A DNA stretch of 54,304 nt from Oscillospiraceae bacterium (GTDB lineage: Bacteria; Bacillota; Clostridia; Oscillospirales; Ruminococcaceae). Made by a program: the position numbers and the translations under genes. The DNA is taken from positions 1 to 54,304 of the forward strand of contig JAGHIE010000023.1 in assembly GCA_017887325.1 (NCBI GenBank), in the 5' to 3' direction. Numbering within the stretch: position 1 is the stretch's first letter; every line of letters begins with the position of its first letter. The notes under the pieces were generated by a model. It made no database searches. It was not told the DNA's origin and worked only from the letters and a program-made list of their open reading frames with translations. Of the stretch, positions 30,992 to 40,468 are shown piece by piece.

Positions 30992-32632
30992 GTGATAAAC
31001 GGAAAACTTTTATCGCAAGGCATTATATCAGGTGCTAATAATATTATAAATCAAAAGGTTAAAGTGGACGAATTAAATGTATTCCCTGTTCCAGATGGTG
31101 ATACAGGGACTAATATGTCCATGACAATAAAAGCTGGTAAAACAGCTTTAGAAAATTTATCAGAAAGTGATGTATCAAAAGTTGCAGATACTTGTGCGTC
31201 AGCATTACTTAGAGGTGCTAGAGGTAATTCAGGTGTAATTTTATCACTTTTATTTAGAGGTTTTTCTAAAGGGTTAAAAGGCAAAGAAGAAGCAAATGGA
31301 TTAGATATTGCTAATGCTTTAAAAATAGGTGTTGATAATGCTTATAAAGCAGTTATGAATCCAACAGAAGGAACTATTTTAACAGTTGCTAGATTAGGTG
31401 CTGAAAAAGCAATTGAAGTAGCACTTGAAACAAATGACCCAGTAGTTGTGTTTGAAGAAACCGTAAAAGCTTGTGAAGAAGCTTTAAATCAAACACCAGA
31501 AATATTGCCAGTTCTTAAAAAAGCAGGTGTTGTAGATGCTGGTGGTAAAGGCTTATTAGTTATTTTTGAAGGTATGTTAGAAGTTTTCAAAAATAATAGA
31601 ATGATTGAATTAGAAGATAAGACTAATGAGTCAAAATCAGAAGTTAAAAATGCTTTTGTAGAATATGAAGGAGATATAAAATTCTTCTATTGTACAGAGT
31701 TTATTGTTGATAAAAATAAACAAGCAAATGACTCTTTAAAATTAAGAGCTTATCTAGAAACTATTGGTGACTGTGTTGTAGTTGTTGATGATGATGAAAT
31801 TATAAAAGTTCATGTTCATACAAATGATCCTGGTAATGCGTTACAAGAAGGATTAAAATTTGGTACACTTATGAACATTAAAATTGAGAACATGAATGAA
31901 CAATTTGCTGCAAAACAAAATGAAGCTAAAAAAACAAATTTAGACGCTACATATGTAAAAGTAGATCCAGATAGAGATTATGGTTTTGTGGCAGTTTGTG
32001 CTGGTGCAGGTTTACATGATTTATTTATAGATTTGGGTGTTGATAAAGTTGTAAGTGGTGGTCAAACAATGAATCCTAGCACAGAAGATATTTTATCAGC
32101 AATTCATTCAATACCAGCTAAAACTGTATTTGTATTGCCAAACAACAAAAATATCATTATGGCGGCAGAACAAGCAGTAAAATTAGCGGATAGAAATGTT
32201 TGCGTTTTACAAACAAGAACAATTCCTCAAGGACTATCAGCTATGATGGCATTTGATCCTAGTGCTGATGTGTCAGATAACAGAACTAATATGACACAAG
32301 CGTTTGACAGAGTTCAAACAGGACAAATTACATTTGCTGCTAGAGATTCTGATTTTGATGGACATAATATAAAACAAGGTGAAATATTAGCTTTAGATAA
32401 CGGAAAATTAGGTTTTGTTGAAAAAGATGTTACAAAAGCATTGCATAAACTTGTAAAATCACTTGTAAAAAAATCTGATGGAAGTTTTATTACAATAATT
32501 TATGGTAGTGATGTAACAGCTGAACAAGCAAGTGAAGCTAGTGAATATTTATCTAATAAATATTCTAATCACGAAATAAATTTAATAAACGGTGGTCAAC
32601 CAGTTTATTATTATATTGTATCTGTTGAATAA
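30992..32632 (+). CDS. DAK2 domain protein (YloV-like, fatty acid kinase-type)
   Basis: A 546-residue protein: N-terminal DAK2 (Dha kinase L-like) domain with P-V-P-D-G-D-T-G-T-N-M (about 31-41), A-R-G-N-S-G-V-I-L (about 72-80) and a conserved A-G-G-K-G at about 185, then a YloV/FakA C-terminal part with repeated V-H-V-H-T-N-D-P-G-N. In Staphylococcus FakA phosphorylates fatty acids carried by FakB. The first GTG (30983) is too close to AAGGAG; GTG 30992 has correct spacing. It follows the Asp23 gene by 22 bases and precedes recG. Confidence 0.9.
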   Translation: MINGKLLSQGIISGANNIINQKVKVDELNVFPVPDGDTGTNMSMTIKAGKTALENLSESDVSKVADTCASALLRGARGNSGVILSLLFRGFSKGLKGKEEANGLDIANALKIGVDNAYKAVMNPTEGTILTVARLGAEKAIEVALETNDPVVVFEETVKACEEALNQTPEILPVLKKAGVVDAGGKGLLVIFEGMLEVFKNNRMIELEDKTNESKSEVKNAFVEYEGDIKFFYCTEFIVDKNKQANDSLKLRAYLETIGDCVVVVDDDEIIKVHVHTNDPGNALQEGLKFGTLMNIKIENMNEQFAAKQNEAKKTNLDATYVKVDPDRDYGFVAVCAGAGLHDLFIDLGVDKVVSGGQTMNPSTEDILSAIHSIPAKTVFVLPNNKNIIMAAEQAVKLADRNVCVLQTRTIPQGLSAMMAFDPSADVSDNRTNMTQAFDRVQTGQITFAARDSDFDGHNIKQGEILALDNGKLGFVEKDVTKALHKLVKSLVKKSDGSFITIIYGSDVTAEQASEASEYLSNKYSNHEINLINGGQPVYYYIVSVE

Positions 32633-32659
32633 GCGATATTTTTGAAGAGGCTAATAAAT

Positions 32660-34696
32660 ATGACAAAGATTACAGATTCTATAAAGTATTTAAAAGGCGT
32701 CGGAGAAAAAAGAGCATTATGTTATAATAAATTGGGAGTGGATAGTATCTACTCCCTTTTGCAATTTTTTCCAAGAGCGTATATGGATTTTTCAGAAACA
32801 AAAGATATTTGTGAATGTGATGTAGGCGAAATTTGTTGTTTTAAAGCAAAGGTTTTTAGAAAACAAGGCGAACAAAGAATAAGAAAAGGGTTATCCATAT
32901 TTAAGGTGTTTGTAACAGACGGAACACAAGATGTTATAATTACTATTTTTAACAGTAAATATATATTTGATAGTTTAGAGATAGGTCAAGAATATAGTTT
33001 TTATGGCAAAATGCAGGGAAGTCCTTTACGAAAAGAAATGCACACACCGTCATTTATTAATATTGATAAAGAATGTCCGGTAAAAGCTATATATAGGTTA
33101 ACTGAAGGATTGTCCAACAAAGTAGTATCTAATGCAGTAAAACAAGCGTTAGATTTATGGGGGGATAATTTAGAAGATGTGTTACCAGATTATATAAAAC
33201 AACAAGAAAAATTGTGCCATATAAGATATGCAATAGAAAATATACATTTTCCTGAAAGTACCAATGCACTTGAAATATCAAGAAAAAGATTAATATTCCA
33301 AGAATTATTAGTTTTACAATTAGGATTGTTGTTGCTTAAGAAAACTTCAAGAGAGGGAACAACTATAAAAATAAATGGTTGTAATATGAAAGAGTTTACC
33401 AGTAAATTACCTTTTGAATTAACAAGAGACCAAAAAATAGCGATAAATGATGGCTTGAAAGATTTTATATCAGGAGTGCCAATGAATAGATTGGTTCAAG
33501 GTGATGTTGGTTCTGGTAAAACAATGGTTGCATGTGCATTGAGCTTTGCTATGCAAAGAAATGGGTATCAAAGTGCAGTTATGGCACCAACAGAAATACT
33601 TGCAATTCAACACTATAATACCTTTAAAAGCATTTTAGAAAACATGGATATAAAATGTGAATTATTGGTAGGTAGTTTGACTGCTAAACAAAAAAGAGAA
33701 GTAAAAGAAAAGATTGCTAGTAGAGAAGTTGATATAGTTATAGGAACTCATGCTTTAATTCAAGATAGTGTAGAGTTTAATAATTTAGGTTTAGTAATTA
33801 CAGATGAACAACATAGATTTGGTGTAAATCAAAGAGCTAAATTAGCTCAAAAAGGAAAAAATCCTCATAAACTTGTAATGTCTGCAACTCCTATTCCAAG
33901 AACTTTAGCGTTAATTATATATGGCGATTTAGATGTATCTGTTATTAAAACAGTACCAAAAGGAAGATTGCCTATAGAAACATATATGATAGATAGTAAA
34001 AAAAGAGATAGGGCTTTTAATTTTATTAAAAAGCATATTGATAATGGAAATCAAGCATATATAGTTTGTCCTCTAATAGAGGAGAATGAGGAGATAGATC
34101 AAGGGCTATTTTCTGTAGAAGATTATGCTAAAAAATTAAAAGGTAGTATCTTATCTGAATATAGAATAGGTGTTTTACATGGTAAAATGAAACCTAATGA
34201 AAAAGAAAAAATTATGGTTGCATTTAAAAATAGAGAAATAGATATACTTGTTGCTACAACAGTAGTAGAAGTTGGTGTCGATGTCCCTAATGCTGTTATA
34301 ATGATGATAGAAAATGCAGAAAGATTTGGTTTATCACAACTCCACCAATTAAGAGGTAGAGTTGGTAGAGGCGATTTGCAAAGTTATTGTATACTTGTAA
34401 GTGATAATAAATCAGAAGTTACAGTTCAAAGATTAAAAATCATGACAAAATCGTCCGATGGTTTTTATATATCAGAACAAGATTTAAAACAAAGAGGGCC
34501 TGGGGATTTCTTTGGAGAAAGACAACATGGTTTACCAGTTTTAAAAATTGCTAATATGGTTGATGATATGAATGTGCTTTTAAAAACACAAAAATTGGCT
34601 AGTGAGATTATAAAAGATGATCCATATTTACAAAATGATGAAAATAAAGGCTTGAAGTTATTAGTTGATGAATTATTTGCAAATAAGGCTGAATAA
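32660..34696 (+). CDS. recG: ATP-dependent DNA helicase RecG
   Basis: The 678-residue protein has the RecG layout: an N-terminal wedge/OB-fold (about 40-170), then a superfamily 2 helicase core with Walker A G-D-V-G-S-G-K-T (about 275-282), the Walker B-type D-E-Q-H-R (about 383-387), S-A-T-P-I-P-R-T (about 406-413) and the motif VI region Q-L-R-G-R-V-G-R-G (about 567-575). RecG remodels stalled forks and Holliday junctions. I chose ATG 32660 because GAAGAGG precedes it. It follows the YloV-like gene as in other Firmicutes. Confidence 0.95.
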   Translation: MTKITDSIKYLKGVGEKRALCYNKLGVDSIYSLLQFFPRAYMDFSETKDICECDVGEICCFKAKVFRKQGEQRIRKGLSIFKVFVTDGTQDVIITIFNSKYIFDSLEIGQEYSFYGKMQGSPLRKEMHTPSFINIDKECPVKAIYRLTEGLSNKVVSNAVKQALDLWGDNLEDVLPDYIKQQEKLCHIRYAIENIHFPESTNALEISRKRLIFQELLVLQLGLLLLKKTSREGTTIKINGCNMKEFTSKLPFELTRDQKIAINDGLKDFISGVPMNRLVQGDVGSGKTMVACALSFAMQRNGYQSAVMAPTEILAIQHYNTFKSILENMDIKCELLVGSLTAKQKREVKEKIASREVDIVIGTHALIQDSVEFNNLGLVITDEQHRFGVNQRAKLAQKGKNPHKLVMSATPIPRTLALIIYGDLDVSVIKTVPKGRLPIETYMIDSKKRDRAFNFIKKHIDNGNQAYIVCPLIEENEEIDQGLFSVEDYAKKLKGSILSEYRIGVLHGKMKPNEKEKIMVAFKNREIDILVATTVVEVGVDVPNAVIMMIENAERFGLSQLHQLRGRVGRGDLQSYCILVSDNKSEVTVQRLKIMTKSSDGFYISEQDLKQRGPGDFFGERQHGLPVLKIANMVDDMNVLLKTQKLASEIIKDDPYLQNDENKGLKLLVDELFANKAE

Positions 34697-34775
34697 ATTT
34701 ACATTTAATACTTGTAAATATAGGAAAAATATAGTAAAGTATTTAAAGAAAAAAGAGGATAAAAGGAGAATTGGT

Positions 34776-35120
34776 ATGTCTGGAAAACTAGAAACAAAAG
34801 CAGAAAGAAATGCAAATTTATATGGTGGAGAAGGCCATGTAGTTATTGAAAGAGTTTTAGACAAAGAAAAACTTAACGATAAATGTGGTCTATTTGCTAA
34901 AGTTACAATAGAGCCAAAAAGTTCTTTAGGTTATCATGTTCATACAAATGAAACAGAAACATATCATATTTTAAGTGGTGAAGGTATTTATAACGATAAT
35001 GGTACAGAAATACCAGTAAAAGCAGGTGATACACTTTTCTGTAAAAGTGGTAATGGACATGGTTTAGTAAATACACAAGATAGTGATTTAGTGTTTATGG
35101 CACTTATTATATTAGATTAA
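34776..35120 (+). CDS. Cupin domain protein
   Basis: A 114-residue single-domain cupin: Y-H-V-H-T-N-E-T-E-T-Y (about 50-60) is the first metal motif (G-x5-H-x-H-x3-E-like), and a later G-D-T-L-F-C-K-S-G-N-G-H-G (about 87-99) the second. Small cupins bind a metal and sugar or small acid, but function varies and cannot be assigned. ATG at 34776 follows AAAAGGAG. It lies 80 bases after recG, with an AT-rich gap, and 20 bases before the cyclophilin gene, so co-transcription is likely. Confidence 0.85.
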   Translation: MSGKLETKAERNANLYGGEGHVVIERVLDKEKLNDKCGLFAKVTIEPKSSLGYHVHTNETETYHILSGEGIYNDNGTEIPVKAGDTLFCKSGNGHGLVNTQDSDLVFMALIILD

Positions 35121-35140
35121 TTATAAAGGAGAAAACAAAA

Positions 35141-35659
35141 ATGAGTAATCCAATAGTAACAATTGATACAGGTAGAGATACAAAAATTAAAATAGAACTT
35201 TACCCAGAAGTAGCACCAAACACAGTAAATAACTTTATTTCTTTAGTAAAAAAAGGTTTTTATGACGGAGTTATTTTCCACAGAGTTATTCCAGGATTTA
35301 TGATTCAAGGTGGAGACCCACAAGGTGTTGGTATGGGTGGCCCTGGATACCAAATTAAAGGTGAATTCACATCAAATGGCTTTAAAAATGATTTAAAACA
35401 CACAAGAGGTGTTTTATCAATGGCTAGAGCTATGGATCCAGATAGTGCAGGTTCTCAATTCTTCATTATGGTTGAAGATGCTCCACACTTAGACGGACAA
35501 TATGCTTCATTTGGTAAGGTTATTGAAGGTATTGAAGAAGCTGATAGAATTGTTTCAGTTGATAGAAACCGTATGGATAAACCATATGAAGATCAAGTAA
35601 TGGTTAAAGTTACAGTTGACACATTTGGTGTAGATTATCCAGAACCAGAAAAAATGTAA
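35141..35659 (+). CDS. Cyclophilin-type peptidyl-prolyl isomerase
   Basis: A 172-residue cytoplasmic cyclophilin: V-N-N-F-I-S-L-V-K-K-G-F-Y (about 28-40), I-F-H-R-V-I-P-G-F-M-I-Q-G-G-D (46-60) with the catalytic arginine, M-A-R-A (about 92-95) and S-A-G-S-Q-F-F-I. It speeds cis-trans proline isomerisation in protein folding. No signal peptide is seen. Start follows AAAGGAG. It ends at a bidirectional terminator. Confidence 0.95.
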   Translation: MSNPIVTIDTGRDTKIKIELYPEVAPNTVNNFISLVKKGFYDGVIFHRVIPGFMIQGGDPQGVGMGGPGYQIKGEFTSNGFKNDLKHTRGVLSMARAMDPDSAGSQFFIMVEDAPHLDGQYASFGKVIEGIEEADRIVSVDRNRMDKPYEDQVMVKVTVDTFGVDYPEPEKM

Positions 35660-35660
35660 T

Positions 35661-35698
35661 AAAAAAACAAGTCCTATTTTTAGGACTTGTTTTTTTAT
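35661..35698. terminator. Bidirectional terminator
   Basis: A perfect 16-base-pair stem (35661-35676 with 35681-35696) with a TTTT loop, flanked by A and T tracts, between the converging cyclophilin and phospholipase-like genes. Confidence 0.9.
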
Positions 35699-36630
35699 AC
35701 TGTTTTATTTCCATGAAAATCTAAACTTGTATCAAATAAAATAGGAGTTTCGCTATTTAATAATGGGTATAAATCATTTATAACTTCTACAACCTCTTGT
35801 TTTGCATCATAAAATAGAGTTAATACTGATTTGTGTGATTTGATTTCAGGGTATAATGGGTGATGCCATAAGTTGCAACCTAAATTTGCTGTATCAAATT
35901 TTACATTAAGAGGTTTGATATGATTTGTTACATCTTTTGCTATAGGGAAAATTGAGTTTACAACTCTTGATACTTTTCCTAAAACCTTTGATTTATCATA
36001 GAATAATCTACTAGCATTAATTAAATCATCAAAACATTTCATAATTTCGAAAATTTCAACTTCTGTATCAAAAAGCTCTCTTAACATATCAGAGTACATT
36101 TTTCCTATGATGTTTTTAGCAACTGTTGATACACTTAGAGTATTTTTAACTGAAAATTGATTTATTGGCATATTTTTTAAATGATTAAATAAAATAGCAT
36201 CTATTTCTGATTCTATTTTTACATGAACACTAGTTTCGGTTTCTTTAGGAAATCTAGCTCTAATTTTATCAACTAAGAAATATACATAAGGGTGAACTGT
36301 TTTATCTAAAAAGTAATGGCATATATATCCCAAATAATATGCTGATAGTATATCATGCTCAGTAGAAGGAAAGTCCAAGGTTGCTATATAAAGTTTCATG
36401 TAATTTAAAACTTCTTTTACATATTCTGTGTGCATTCTGCTTCCTATTTTTGGTAATGGACTTTTATTTGAAAAAGGTGATTTTATTACATTGTGAAAAA
36501 ATAATAAATCAGGGCCTTGTAATCCAACATTAAAAACATTTCTATGTTTATCTATTAAAACTCTTATATCTTCATTTAAATCTGAATAAACTTTTTCTCC
36601 AAATAAATAATGAGTTGTTAAGTCTGGCAT
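35695..36630 (-). CDS. Zinc-dependent phospholipase C-like protein
   Basis: A 311-residue protein like the N-terminal catalytic domain of clostridial phospholipase C (alpha-toxin-like, PF00882): T-T-H-Y-L-F-G (about 5-11), G-P-D-L-L-F-F-H (about 40-47), R-M-H-T (about 66-69), H-D-I-L-S-A-Y (about 91-97), Y-I-C-H-Y-F-L-D-K-T-V-H-P (about 101-113). There is no signal peptide or C2 domain, so it is probably cytoplasmic and not a toxin. It stands alone, with AGGAGTG ahead of the ATG. Confidence 0.85.
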   Translation of the reverse strand: MPDLTTHYLFGEKVYSDLNEDIRVLIDKHRNVFNVGLQGPDLLFFHNVIKSPFSNKSPLPKIGSRMHTEYVKEVLNYMKLYIATLDFPSTEHDILSAYYLGYICHYFLDKTVHPYVYFLVDKIRARFPKETETSVHVKIESEIDAILFNHLKNMPINQFSVKNTLSVSTVAKNIIGKMYSDMLRELFDTEVEIFEIMKCFDDLINASRLFYDKSKVLGKVSRVVNSIFPIAKDVTNHIKPLNVKFDTANLGCNLWHHPLYPEIKSHKSVLTLFYDAKQEVVEVINDLYPLLNSETPILFDTSLDFHGNKTV

Positions 36631-36724
36631 TTTAAATCACTCCTTTAATAATATCAGTATATGTAGAGTATATCATAATAATATTATTTTTGTATAGATA
36701 TATCTATAAAATTAAATTAAATAT

Positions 36725-36740
36725 GTAAAATTAATTTTAC
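36725..36740. promoter_or_regulatory. Perfect 16-base palindrome before the MFS gene
   Basis: GTAAAATTAATTTTAC is exactly self-complementary and sits just upstream of a TGG-TAGAAT extended -10 (36761-36769). A regulator could bind here; chance is possible in AT-rich DNA. Confidence 0.4.
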
Positions 36741-36800
36741 TATGAAAAAAATGCGATTTATGGTAGAATATAGTGAAAACATAATATGAGGGAGAAAATT

Positions 36801-38045
36801 ATGAATAAACTAAAATTAACAAAAGAGGAATGGTGCTGGAGCTTGTATGATGTTGGAAATTCAGCATATATTATGATGCTTACTTCAATAATCCCACCAT
36901 ATATAGCAACAGTAGGACAAGAAGTTTTTGGATTAACTAGTGCACAAACAAGCTCACATTGGGCGTTTACACAATCTATAGCAACATTGCTTATTGCTAT
37001 TTTAGCTCCTGTTTTAGGAGTATTAGCTGATAGAAAAGGAAAGAAAAAATTATTCTTTTCAAGTTTCTTTTTGCTTGGGATAACAATGTTTTTAGCAATG
37101 TTTTTTATTGATAATTATTATTTGTTACTTGCCGTAAATATTTTGTCAGGCATAGGTTATGCTGGAGCAAATGTATTTTATGATGCATTTTTAGTAGATG
37201 TAACAGATGATGAAAGAATGGATTTTATATCATCTTTGGGTTACGCTTTAGGGTACATAGGAAGCTGTATTCCTTTTATAATTAGTATTTTGTTATATTC
37301 TCTTACTCCATTTGGACTTAGTGTAATAGCTTCTATAAAACTTGGAGTTTTGATAAATGGTATATGGTGGATAGCATTTACATTGCCAATGTTTAGAAAA
37401 GTAAATCAAAAATATTATTCAGAAGAAAATAAAAATAGTATTGTCTATGCTGGTAAAAAATTATGGAATACTATAAAATTAATATCAAAAAATAAAACAA
37501 TAGGAATATTTTTATTAGCATATTTCTTCTACATAGACGGTGTTGATACCATTATAAAACTTTCTACAACATATGGACAATCAGTAGGGCTTGATACAAC
37601 AGCTATGATAGTTGCATTACTAGTGACACAAATTGTTGCATTCCCAGCTGTTTTAGTATTTGCAAAAATTGCAAAAAGATTTTCTACTAAAAATGTTTTA
37701 TTGTTTTGTGTAGCTGTTTATATGGGAATTTGTGTATTTGGATACTTTTTAAAGGAAGAATGGCAGTTTTGGGTTTTAGCTGTTGTTGTAGGATTGGTTC
37801 AAGGTACAGTACAAGCTTTATCTCGTTCTTATTTTGGTAAATTAATACCAAAAGAAAACAATAATGAATATTTTGGATTTTATAATATTTTTGGGAAATA
37901 TGCTACTATTATAGGACCTTTATTAATGGGTATATTTACAACAATTACAGGAAATTCTAGATATGGAGTTTTAAGTATATTAATTTTATTTATAGTAGGA
38001 TTTGTATTATTAGTTAAAGTACCAAGTATTGAAGAATCTAAATAG
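36801..38045 (+). CDS. MFS transporter, UMF1/Atg22-like
   Basis: A 414-residue protein with about twelve hydrophobic segments. It opens with W-C-W-S-L-Y-D-V-G-N-S-A-Y, the UMF1 family signature, and has A-D-R-K-G-K-K-K (about 82-89) in the loop between helices 2 and 3, typical of MFS. Yeast Atg22 members export amino acids from the vacuole; bacterial substrates are unknown. ATG 36801 has GGGAG ahead; an in-frame ATG at 36786 overlaps that site. It has a palindrome and extended -10 upstream, and stands alone before the transketolase genes. Confidence 0.85.
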   Translation: MNKLKLTKEEWCWSLYDVGNSAYIMMLTSIIPPYIATVGQEVFGLTSAQTSSHWAFTQSIATLLIAILAPVLGVLADRKGKKKLFFSSFFLLGITMFLAMFFIDNYYLLLAVNILSGIGYAGANVFYDAFLVDVTDDERMDFISSLGYALGYIGSCIPFIISILLYSLTPFGLSVIASIKLGVLINGIWWIAFTLPMFRKVNQKYYSEENKNSIVYAGKKLWNTIKLISKNKTIGIFLLAYFFYIDGVDTIIKLSTTYGQSVGLDTTAMIVALLVTQIVAFPAVLVFAKIAKRFSTKNVLLFCVAVYMGICVFGYFLKEEWQFWVLAVVVGLVQGTVQALSRSYFGKLIPKENNNEYFGFYNIFGKYATIIGPLLMGIFTTITGNSRYGVLSILILFIVGFVLLVKVPSIEESK

Positions 38046-38066
38046 TAATATAGTAGATTATAATAG

Positions 38067-38095
38067 TTGACTTTTAAACAGGTATAAGTTAGAAT
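38067..38095 (+). promoter_or_regulatory. Promoter of the transketolase genes
   Basis: TTGACT at 38067-38072, a 17-base spacer and TAGAAT at 38090-38095. The ATG of the first subunit is 63 bases further on. Confidence 0.65.
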
Positions 38096-38158
38096 ATTTA
38101 TCGTGGATAAAATCGGTTATATATGTAAATTTTAGATGCAAGAGAGGCGAATTTTAAT

Positions 38159-38992
38159 ATGGATATTAAACAATTAAAAATAACAGCTTGCAATATTCGT
38201 AAAGGTGTTATTGAAGGAACTTTCCATGCAAAAGCAGGACACCCAGGTGGTTCTTTATCTGCTGCTGATATTTTCACATACTTATATTTTGTGGAAATGA
38301 ATATAGATCCTGAAAATCCAAAAGATGAAAATAGAGACCGTTTTGTTTTAAGTAAAGGTCATGTTGCTCCTGGATATTATGCTGCATTAGCACACAGAGG
38401 ATTTTTCCCAGTAGATGAGTTAAAAACTTTAAGACATATTGGTTCAAGATTACAAGGTCACCCAGATATGAAACATATTCCTGGTGTAGATATGTCTAGT
38501 GGATCTTTAGGTCAAGGTATTTCTACAGCTTGTGGTATGGCTAAAGCTGGTAAATTATTAAATAAAGATTACAGAGTATACACATTATTAGGTGATGGTG
38601 AAATACAAGAAGGTCAAGTTTGGGAAGCTTGTATGTTTGCGTCTCACAACAATTTAGATAATTTAGTTGTAATAGTTGATAACAACGGATTACAAATAGA
38701 TGGTAATATAGAAGATGTTATGTCACCATATCCAATAGATGAAAAATTTAAAGCTTTTGGTTTTGAAGTAGTTTTAGCAGATGCTCATGATTTTACTTCT
38801 TTAGAAACAGCATTTAATAAAGCTAAAGAAACTAAAGGTAAACCAACAGCTATTATTGCAAAAAGTGTTAAAGGTAAAGGCGTTTCATTTATGGAAAACA
38901 ATGTTGCTTGGCATGGTACTGCTCCAAATCAAGAGCAAAGAGATATTGCTATGGCAGAGCTTGACAAAGTTTTAGCAGAGTTGGAGGGTTAA
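38159..38992 (+). CDS. Transketolase, N-terminal (thiamine diphosphate) subunit
   Basis: This 277-residue protein is the N-terminal, thiamine diphosphate-binding part of transketolase as a separate subunit: H-P-G-G-S-L-S (28-34), S-K-G-H-V-A-P-G-Y-Y-A (about 63-73), S-G-S-L-G-Q-G-I-S (about 114-122) and G-D-G-E-I-Q-E-G-Q (about 143-151) with the cofactor motif. Split transketolases are common in Clostridia. With the next gene, three bases on, it forms the enzyme that moves two-carbon units in the pentose phosphate pathway. RBS AGAGGCG. Confidence 0.95.
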   Translation: MDIKQLKITACNIRKGVIEGTFHAKAGHPGGSLSAADIFTYLYFVEMNIDPENPKDENRDRFVLSKGHVAPGYYAALAHRGFFPVDELKTLRHIGSRLQGHPDMKHIPGVDMSSGSLGQGISTACGMAKAGKLLNKDYRVYTLLGDGEIQEGQVWEACMFASHNNLDNLVVIVDNNGLQIDGNIEDVMSPYPIDEKFKAFGFEVVLADAHDFTSLETAFNKAKETKGKPTAIIAKSVKGKGVSFMENNVAWHGTAPNQEQRDIAMAELDKVLAELEG

Positions 38993-38995
38993 TAA

Positions 38996-39937
38996 ATGGC
39001 TGATGTTAAAAAAATTGCAACAAGAGATAGTTATGGTAATGCATTAGTAGAATGTTATAAAGATTTCCCAAATTTAGTAGTATTAGATGCAGACTTAGCA
39101 GCTGCAACTAAAACAGCTATTTTTAAAAAAGCACACCCAGAAAGACATATAGATTGTGGTATTGCTGAATGTAATATGATAGGTATTGCTGGTGGTTTAG
39201 CTGCTGCAGGAATGATTCCTTTTGCTAGTTCTTTTGCTATGTTTGCAGCAGGTAGAGCTTTTGAACAAGTTAGAAATACAGTAGGTTATCCACACTTAAA
39301 TGTTAAAATAGGTGCAACACATGCTGGTATTTCTGTTGGTGAAGATGGTGCAACACACCAATGTAATGAAGATATTGCTTTAATGAGAACAATTCCAGGA
39401 ATGGTTGTTATTAATCCATCTGATGATGTTGAAGCAAGAGCTGCTGTAAGAGCTGCTTTAGAATATGTTGGCCCTGTATATTTACGTTTTGGTAGATTAG
39501 CAGTTCCAGTAATTAATGAAAATGAAGATTACAAATTTGAAATAGGTAAAGGTATTACTTTAAGAGAAGGTAATGATATTACAATCGTAGCTAGTGGTTT
39601 AACAGTTAGTGAATCTTTGGCTGCTGCTGAAGAATTAGCTAAAGAAGGCATTGATGCTAGAGTTGTAAATATCCATACTATAAAACCTATTGATAAAGAA
39701 TTATTACAAAAATGTGCTAAAGAAACAGGTAAAATAGTAACAGTTGAAGAACACTCAATTATTGGTGGCTTAGGTGATGCTGTTATCGATGCTATTTGTG
39801 AAAATCCAGTTCCTGTTTATAAAATTGGTGTTAAAGATGTTTATGGTTATTCAGGACCAGCTGTTAAATTATTAGAAGAATTTGGCTTAACAGCACCAAG
39901 CATTGCTAAAAAAGTTAAAGAAGTTTTAGGTAAATAA
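38996..39937 (+). CDS. Transketolase, C-terminal subunit
   Basis: A 313-residue protein with the pyrimidine-binding and C-terminal domains of transketolase: A-E-C-N-M-I-G-I-A-G-G-L (about 58-69, with the catalytic-type glutamate), A-G-R-A-F-E-Q-V-R-N (about 85-94), T-H-A-G-I-S-V-G-E-D-G-A-T-H-Q (about 108-122). It works only with the N-terminal subunit gene, three bases upstream. GGAGGG at about 38982 serves as its start site. It ends at the terminator at 39961-39995. Confidence 0.95.
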   Translation: MADVKKIATRDSYGNALVECYKDFPNLVVLDADLAAATKTAIFKKAHPERHIDCGIAECNMIGIAGGLAAAGMIPFASSFAMFAAGRAFEQVRNTVGYPHLNVKIGATHAGISVGEDGATHQCNEDIALMRTIPGMVVINPSDDVEARAAVRAALEYVGPVYLRFGRLAVPVINENEDYKFEIGKGITLREGNDITIVASGLTVSESLAAAEELAKEGIDARVVNIHTIKPIDKELLQKCAKETGKIVTVEEHSIIGGLGDAVIDAICENPVPVYKIGVKDVYGYSGPAVKLLEEFGLTAPSIAKKVKEVLGK

Positions 39938-39960
39938 TTGTATTAAATAGTTAAATAGAA

Positions 39961-39995
39961 ATCGGTATAAACAATTTTGTTTATACCGATTTTTA
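39961..39995 (+). terminator. Terminator after the transketolase genes
   Basis: A perfect 13-base-pair stem (39961-39973 with 39978-39990) and a T run. Confidence 0.9.
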
Positions 39996-40015
39996 GCATA
40001 AAGAAGGTGAAATAT

Positions 40016-40396
40016 GTGTCGATATATAGTAAAGATTGGTTTATGATGCAAGTAGAGCAAATGGTAGAATTTGTTGCAAGAGTTGTTTTTGGAGAATCAT
40101 ATAACGAATATCAAGTTGAAGATTATGATAATCTTACAGAAGAAGATAAATTATTTATAGGAATAACAGCCTTATTAAATGAAAATAAGATATCAGAAGC
40201 AGAAGAATATTTATTTGAAAAAGTAGATGTTGAAAATATGAAACAATTTAGAGTAGTTTTGGATTTTTATCAAAAATTAAATAATTTTAGTGATGAAGAA
40301 CTAGAAGAAAATAATTTTTCAAGGGAAAGGGTTTTTAATGGCTTAAAAAATATTAGTGAAAGATTTGGTATACAGTCAGATTATTGGCTTTATTAA
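40016..40396 (+). CDS. Small acidic protein (DUF6483-like)
   Basis: A 126-residue acidic protein. It begins with a W-F-M-M-Q-V-E-Q-M-V-E-F helix, a pattern seen in small clostridial proteins of the DUF6483 type, then a helical body. I know no function. The start is GTG 40016, with AAGAAGGTG ahead; an ATG two bases earlier is in another frame. It lies alone between the transketolase terminator and the carboxypeptidase gene. The family name is from memory and should be checked. Confidence 0.6.
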   Translation: MSIYSKDWFMMQVEQMVEFVARVVFGESYNEYQVEDYDNLTEEDKLFIGITALLNENKISEAEEYLFEKVDVENMKQFRVVLDFYQKLNNFSDEELEENNFSRERVFNGLKNISERFGIQSDYWLY

Positions 40397-40468
40397 AAAT
40401 ATGTTATAAATAGAACAGACTCGTCATAGTTATGGTAATAAGAATATTATAACTAAAGGAGTCTTATT

